In this document: positions 60,498 through 64,000 of the stretch, piece by piece
Numbering within the stretch: the stretch's first letter is position 1
Layout of the letters: each line of letters starts with the position of its first letter
Position numbers and translations under genes: made by a program
Notes under the pieces: model-generated
What the model was told of the DNA's origin: nothing
What the model saw: the letters and a program-made list of their open reading frames with translations, nothing else
The model's database searches: none
Assembly (NCBI GenBank): GCA_934131005.1
Contig: CAKOYV010000004.1
Coordinates: 41,295-105,294 of the forward strand
Length of the DNA stretch: 64,000 bases
Source of the DNA: an uncultured Bacilli bacterium
GTDB lineage: Bacteria; Bacillota_I; Bacilli_A; RF39; UBA660
Direction: 5' to 3'

Positions 60498-60502
60498 TTA
60501 TA

Positions 60503-63500
60503 TTATTTAACAACTTCCAATCTTATTCCAACATCATAACCATTTATAGAAATAACATCATCTATATCATCAACTCTAACAATAGAAGTAGCTAAAGTTT
60601 CTTTCTTTATAAAATCAATAAAATCAGAAATTGCCTTAGCATAATCATCATTAGCACTATAATAAACATTAATTCTATCAGCAATATCATAATCATTACT
60701 CTTACGAAGTTGTTGTATCTTTGAAATAGTCTCTCGAGCTATTCCTTCATTAATAAGTTCTGGTGTAAGATTTGTATTCAAAACAAGAACTTTATTATCA
60801 TTAACAACAACATCATAGCCTTCTTTAGAACTAATCTTAACCGAAACAATGGAAGAATTTATATCATAAGCAGAATCCCCAATTTTAATCTGCAAACAAC
60901 CATTATTAAACTTCTCTATATCAGAAGCACTTATATTTGCAAGATAGTCAGCAAATTCACGAATATCACGCCCAAAAATTTGACCTGCAACCCTATAATT
61001 AGGCTTATAAGAAACATCCATATATTGACTCAAATCATCCATATAAATAATATCTTTAACATTCAATTCTTCTTTTATTAAAGAATCAATATCCCCAATA
61101 ATACTTTTATACTTAGATTCAATAATAACATCGCTAATAGGTTGTCTAACCTTAATTTTAGCATTTTCACGAGAATTTCTACCCATACTTATCAAATCAA
61201 TAACTAAATCCATTCTCTTCTCAATATTTAAATCAATCATCTCATCACAACAAACTGGATAATCAGCCAAATGAACAGATTCCTCACCAGTCAAATTACA
61301 ATAAATCTCATCAGATATAAATGGTGCTATAGGAGCAAGTAATTTACAAACCCCAACCAAAACTTGATAAGTAGTCTGATATACCCCCTTCTTACTGTCA
61401 TCAACTAAACTAGCCCAAAATCTCTTTCTATTTCTTCTAATATACCAATTAGATAAATCATCAGATACAAAACTTGCCAAATACTTAACAACACGATTTA
61501 AATCATAATCATCCATCGCAGCATCAACATTTTTAACTAAACCATTATATTTACTAAGTAACCACTTATCAATCTCCTCAAGACAATCATAACTAACATT
61601 ATACTCTCTAGGATCAATACCATCAGTATTAGCATACATTGAAAAGAAATTATATGTATTACGAAGTGTATTAAAGAACTTAGAATTTATCTCACGAATA
61701 CCATCACAATCAAACTTCAAAGGAGTCCAAACAGGAGAAGAATATAACATAAAGAATCTAGTAGCATCTGCCCCATACTCTTCTAAAATAGGCATAGGAG
61801 CTATAGCATTACCACGTGACTTATGCATTTTTTGCCCAAACTTATCCAAAACTAAATCATTAACAACTACATTTTTATATGGACTACATCCCTTAACAAA
61901 AGTAGAAATAACAAGTAGCGAATAAAACCATCCTCTAGTCTGATCAATACCCTCCGCTATAAAATCAGCAGGAAATTGTGATTCAAACAACTCTTTATTC
62001 TCAAAAGGATAATGATATTGTGCAAAAGGCATTGAACCAGAATCAAACCAACAATCCATAACACTACTAACACGTGACATAACGCCACCACATTTACTAC
62101 ATTTAATGTGAACATTATCAACATAAGGTCTATGCAATTCAATATTCATATCAATATCTTCTATCGCAGCATCGACAAGTTCAGCTCTTGAACCAATCAT
62201 AACATCATGACCACAACTACATCTCCATAAAGGAATAGGAGTACCCCAATATCTATTACGACTAATAGCCCAATCATTCATATTCATAAGCCAATTACCA
62301 AATCTTTTCTCTCCAACATAAGAAGGATGCCAACAAACTTTCTTATTCTCCTCAATAATCTTATCCTTATACTCAGTAACCTTAAGATAAAGACTATCCT
62401 TAGAATAATAAACAAGAGGCGTCTTACATCTCCAACAATGTGGATAATTATGTTTCATTTTTTCTTTCTTAAATAACTTATCTTCAGCCTTTAAATATTT
62501 AATAATATCAATCTCTAAATCACTATCAACAACGCATCTACCCTTCCAAGGACCATCAGTATAACAACCATCATCACCAACAGGATTTAAAACAGGCAAA
62601 CCATATCTAAGACCAACTTCATAGTCATCTTGGCCAAACGCTGGAGCAATATGAACAATACCCGTACCATCATCAACCGTTACATAATCCGCAACCGTTA
62701 CATAAAATCCTTTTTTATTAACCTTCAAAAATGGCATCAATTGTTCATATTCAGTATACTCTAAATCGCGTCCCTTATAATTTTCAACAACCTCATAATC
62801 ATCACCCAAGACCTTATTAGCAAGATCCTTAGCTACAATAAAATTATAACCCTTACTTTTGCATTTTACATAATCAACATCAGGATTAACACACAACGCA
62901 ACATTAGAAATCAAAGTCCAAGGCGTAGTTGTCCATACCAAGAAATAAGTATCTTCATCCTTAATTTTAAAAGGAACTGTAACTGTATTAACACTAATCT
63001 CCTTATATCCCTGTGCTACTTCATGAGAAGCAAGACCAGTACCACATCTAGGACAATAAGGTAAAATCTTCAAACCATCATAAACAAGCCCAGCATCAAA
63101 ATATTTCTTTAATATCCACCATTCAGTTTCAATATAATCATTATCATAAGTTATATATGGATGTTCAAGATCAATAAATTGCCCCATTTTATGAGTAAAA
63201 TCACGAAAAGCAGCCTCATTTTCCCAAACACTCTCACGACATTTTTTGTTAAATTTCTCAATACCATATGCCTCAATATCACCTTTACCATTAAAGCCCA
63301 AAGCCTTCTCAACTTGAACTTCAACAGGTAAGCCATGCGTATCCCATCCAACTTTACGAAGAACTTTATATCCCTTCATCGTCTTATATTTACAAAAAGT
63401 ATCCTTAACAAGCTTAGCAAGCATATGATGAACTCCAGGCATACCATTAGCAGTCGCTGGCCCATCATAGAAAACAAAGTTCTCACATCCATCTCTATTA

Positions 63501-63601
63501 TCAATACTCTTCTGTAATAAATCTTCACTTTCCCACTTATCAAGTCGCATTTTTTCCACTTCACTAACTTTTCTATTATCTAATTCCTTAAATTTATTCA
63601 T
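60503..63601 (-). CDS. ileS: Isoleucyl-tRNA synthetase, IleS2 type with GVHH signature
   Basis: 1032 residues. Class I synthetase with the HIGH region reading PGVHHM (residues 55-60), the GXHH arrangement in which the first His and the Gly have swapped places; the KMSKS loop is KMHKSRGNAI. The editing domain (WTTTPWTLISN ... GTGIVHIAPAFGQDDYEVG) and DWAISRNRYWGTPIP are normal. Length, and the GPATANGMPG start of the region, match the eukaryote-like IleS2 group. It charges tRNA-Ile and is preceded by a T-box leader. No second ileS is visible in the window, so it is presumably the housekeeping enzyme. Confidence 0.96.
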   Translation of the reverse strand: MNKFKELDNRKVSEVEKMRLDKWESEDLLQKSIDNRDGCENFVFYDGPATANGMPGVHHMLAKLVKDTFCKYKTMKGYKVLRKVGWDTHGLPVEVQVEKALGFNGKGDIEAYGIEKFNKKCRESVWENEAAFRDFTHKMGQFIDLEHPYITYDNDYIETEWWILKKYFDAGLVYDGLKILPYCPRCGTGLASHEVAQGYKEISVNTVTVPFKIKDEDTYFLVWTTTPWTLISNVALCVNPDVDYVKCKSKGYNFIVAKDLANKVLGDDYEVVENYKGRDLEYTEYEQLMPFLKVNKKGFYVTVADYVTVDDGTGIVHIAPAFGQDDYEVGLRYGLPVLNPVGDDGCYTDGPWKGRCVVDSDLEIDIIKYLKAEDKLFKKEKMKHNYPHCWRCKTPLVYYSKDSLYLKVTEYKDKIIEENKKVCWHPSYVGEKRFGNWLMNMNDWAISRNRYWGTPIPLWRCSCGHDVMIGSRAELVDAAIEDIDMNIELHRPYVDNVHIKCSKCGGVMSRVSSVMDCWFDSGSMPFAQYHYPFENKELFESQFPADFIAEGIDQTRGWFYSLLVISTFVKGCSPYKNVVVNDLVLDKFGQKMHKSRGNAIAPMPILEEYGADATRFFMLYSSPVWTPLKFDCDGIREINSKFFNTLRNTYNFFSMYANTDGIDPREYNVSYDCLEEIDKWLLSKYNGLVKNVDAAMDDYDLNRVVKYLASFVSDDLSNWYIRRNRKRFWASLVDDSKKGVYQTTYQVLVGVCKLLAPIAPFISDEIYCNLTGEESVHLADYPVCCDEMIDLNIEKRMDLVIDLISMGRNSRENAKIKVRQPISDVIIESKYKSIIGDIDSLIKEELNVKDIIYMDDLSQYMDVSYKPNYRVAGQIFGRDIREFADYLANISASDIEKFNNGCLQIKIGDSAYDINSSIVSVKISSKEGYDVVVNDNKVLVLNTNLTPELINEGIARETISKIQQLRKSNDYDIADRINVYYSANDDYAKAISDFIDFIKKETLATSIVRVDDIDDVISINGYDVGIRLEVVK

Positions 63602-63620
63602 AATCTAAAAACTCCTTTCC

Positions 63621-63852
63621 AAACAAAAAAACACTTACATAACTTAAGGACGAGTCTCCCCGCGGTACCACCTTAATTCACATAAGTGCTCTTAATTAAA
63701 TTATAACGGTCTTAACCGAAACTTCCTACTAAATTCAGAAATTCACTTCTGAAGTGATCATATTTAACTATTCTATCTATTCTCACCAAACATAGACTCT
63801 CTTTAAGAAATCATTAAATACCCTCTCCAACACATGTTTTAAAATTAAATTC
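63621..63852 (-). promoter_or_regulatory. T-box riboswitch controlling ileS
   Basis: Minus strand. The T-box core GGTGGTACCGCG is at 63672-63661, with a long terminator hairpin (63632-63649 with 63671-63688) and a T-rich run before ileS. Upstream are an AGAGAG/GGTGAGAA-type stem I and a stem III (CGGT TAAG ACCG). A candidate specifier ATC (Ile), followed by A, is at 63758-63756, less certain because a palindrome overlaps it. Uncharged tRNA-Ile would bind, stabilise the antiterminator and allow ileS transcription. Confidence 0.9.
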
Positions 63853-63858
63853 TCCTTT

Positions 63859-63888
63859 ATTATAAAATAAATCATCTAAAAAAGTCAA
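63859..63888 (-). promoter_or_regulatory. ileS T-box promoter
   Basis: TTGACT (63888-63883), an 18-nt spacer, consensus TATAAT (63864-63859), on the minus strand. Confidence 0.8.
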
Positions 63889-63890
63889 TA

Positions 63891-63920
63891 TTTTTTCTAA
63901 TTTTTTCTAATTTTTTCTAA
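63891..63920. repeat. Three tandem copies of TTTTTTCTAA
   Basis: A 10-bp unit is repeated three times directly upstream of the ileS promoter. The poly-A tracts on the other strand would phase about one helical turn apart, like a bent UP-type region. Confidence 0.85.
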
Positions 63921-63939
63921 ATCGTTGCATTGCAAAAGT

Positions 63940-63977
63940 AAATTCCACCCCTATTTTAATAAAGATGGAATTTAGTT
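63940..63977. repeat. Inverted repeat near the right edge
   Basis: AAATTCCA and TGGAATTT flank about 20 nt; a further TGGAATT follows at the very end of the window. It could be regulatory, or the edge of a mobile element lying outside; too little is visible to tell. Confidence 0.45.
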
Positions 63978-64000
63978 GGTAAAAGTAATGATGTGGAATT

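Noticed and set aside
1..64000. CRISPR array, rRNA operon, prophage or complete insertion sequence
   Set aside because: No regularly spaced direct repeats, no rRNA-like sequence, no transposase, integrase island or phage structural gene was seen; the Xer gene is of the housekeeping kind.

Overview
This is a strongly AT-rich chromosomal segment from a low-GC Gram-positive bacterium (Bacillota). Gene order matches Bacillus in several blocks: rpsL-rpsG-fusA-tuf, mrnC-rlmB-sigH, yqeG-yqeH, ylbD-ylbE-ylbF-rsmD, and secDF next to a comN-like gene. TGA is used as a real stop (uvrA, the FHA-ABC gene, ylbF), so this is not the Mollicutes code. Sigma-H-like and sigma-K-like factors suggest a spore-forming or formerly spore-forming ancestry. 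An uncultured Bacilli/Erysipelotrichia-like lineage is my best inference; the sequence alone does not fix the taxon. Nearly all genes lie on the minus strand. The exceptions are a sortase, sigK, a PrsA-like foldase and one tRNA-Glu.

Layout. 1-1.6 kb: a truncated secreted surface protein, divergent from a class B-type sortase. 1.6-6.1 kb: the str operon behind a good sigma-A promoter. 6.3-11.7 kb: a SleB-like hydrolase, thymidine kinase, a Xer recombinase and UvrA. 11.7-16.3 kb: RNA processing, sigma-H, the ribosome GTPase YqeH, the phosphatase YqeG and sigma-K. 16.3-21 kb: a two-gene signalling/transport module, in which an exporter with two FHA domains is translationally coupled to a membrane-anchored kinase-like protein with a cysteine-repeat ectodomain. 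21-28.5 kb: an anchored alpha/beta hydrolase, GlmM and an acyltransferase-like partner, topoisomerase I, a heavy-metal permease and a rhodanese. 28.6-32.5 kb: an orphan VirD4/TraG-type ATPase divergent from the PrsA-like foldase. 32.5-41.5 kb: mostly lineage-specific membrane or secreted proteins, plus endonuclease IV, LemA/DUF3137, an orphan prepilin and a possible HigB-like protein. 41.5-48 kb: rsmD/ylbFED, Rel, SecDF and ComN. 48-53.5 kb: tRNA-Glu, a NUDIX hydrolase, membrane proteins, a sugar nucleotidyltransferase and a helical-repeat protein. 53.6-58.5 kb: an AbiEii-like nucleotidyltransferase, a receiver-domain remnant, a hybrid histidine kinase and an AMP-dependent ligase. 58.6-64 kb: a two-gene, three-domain dCTP deaminase-like set, then ileS under a T-box.

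The best candidates for something undescribed are two. (i) In the FHA-FHA-ABC exporter plus kinase pair, the kinase HRD aspartate is replaced by asparagine (HKN) and the outside portion is a long array of cysteine repeats. (ii) In the dCTP deaminase-like pair, the catalytic Glu and the GRSS phosphate-binding motif sit in different domains, which suggests a pseudo-trimer with a composite active site. IleS carries the swapped GXHH form of the HIGH signature, known from mupirocin hyper-resistant IleS2 enzymes. All functional calls come from reading motifs and gene order; no database search was run.
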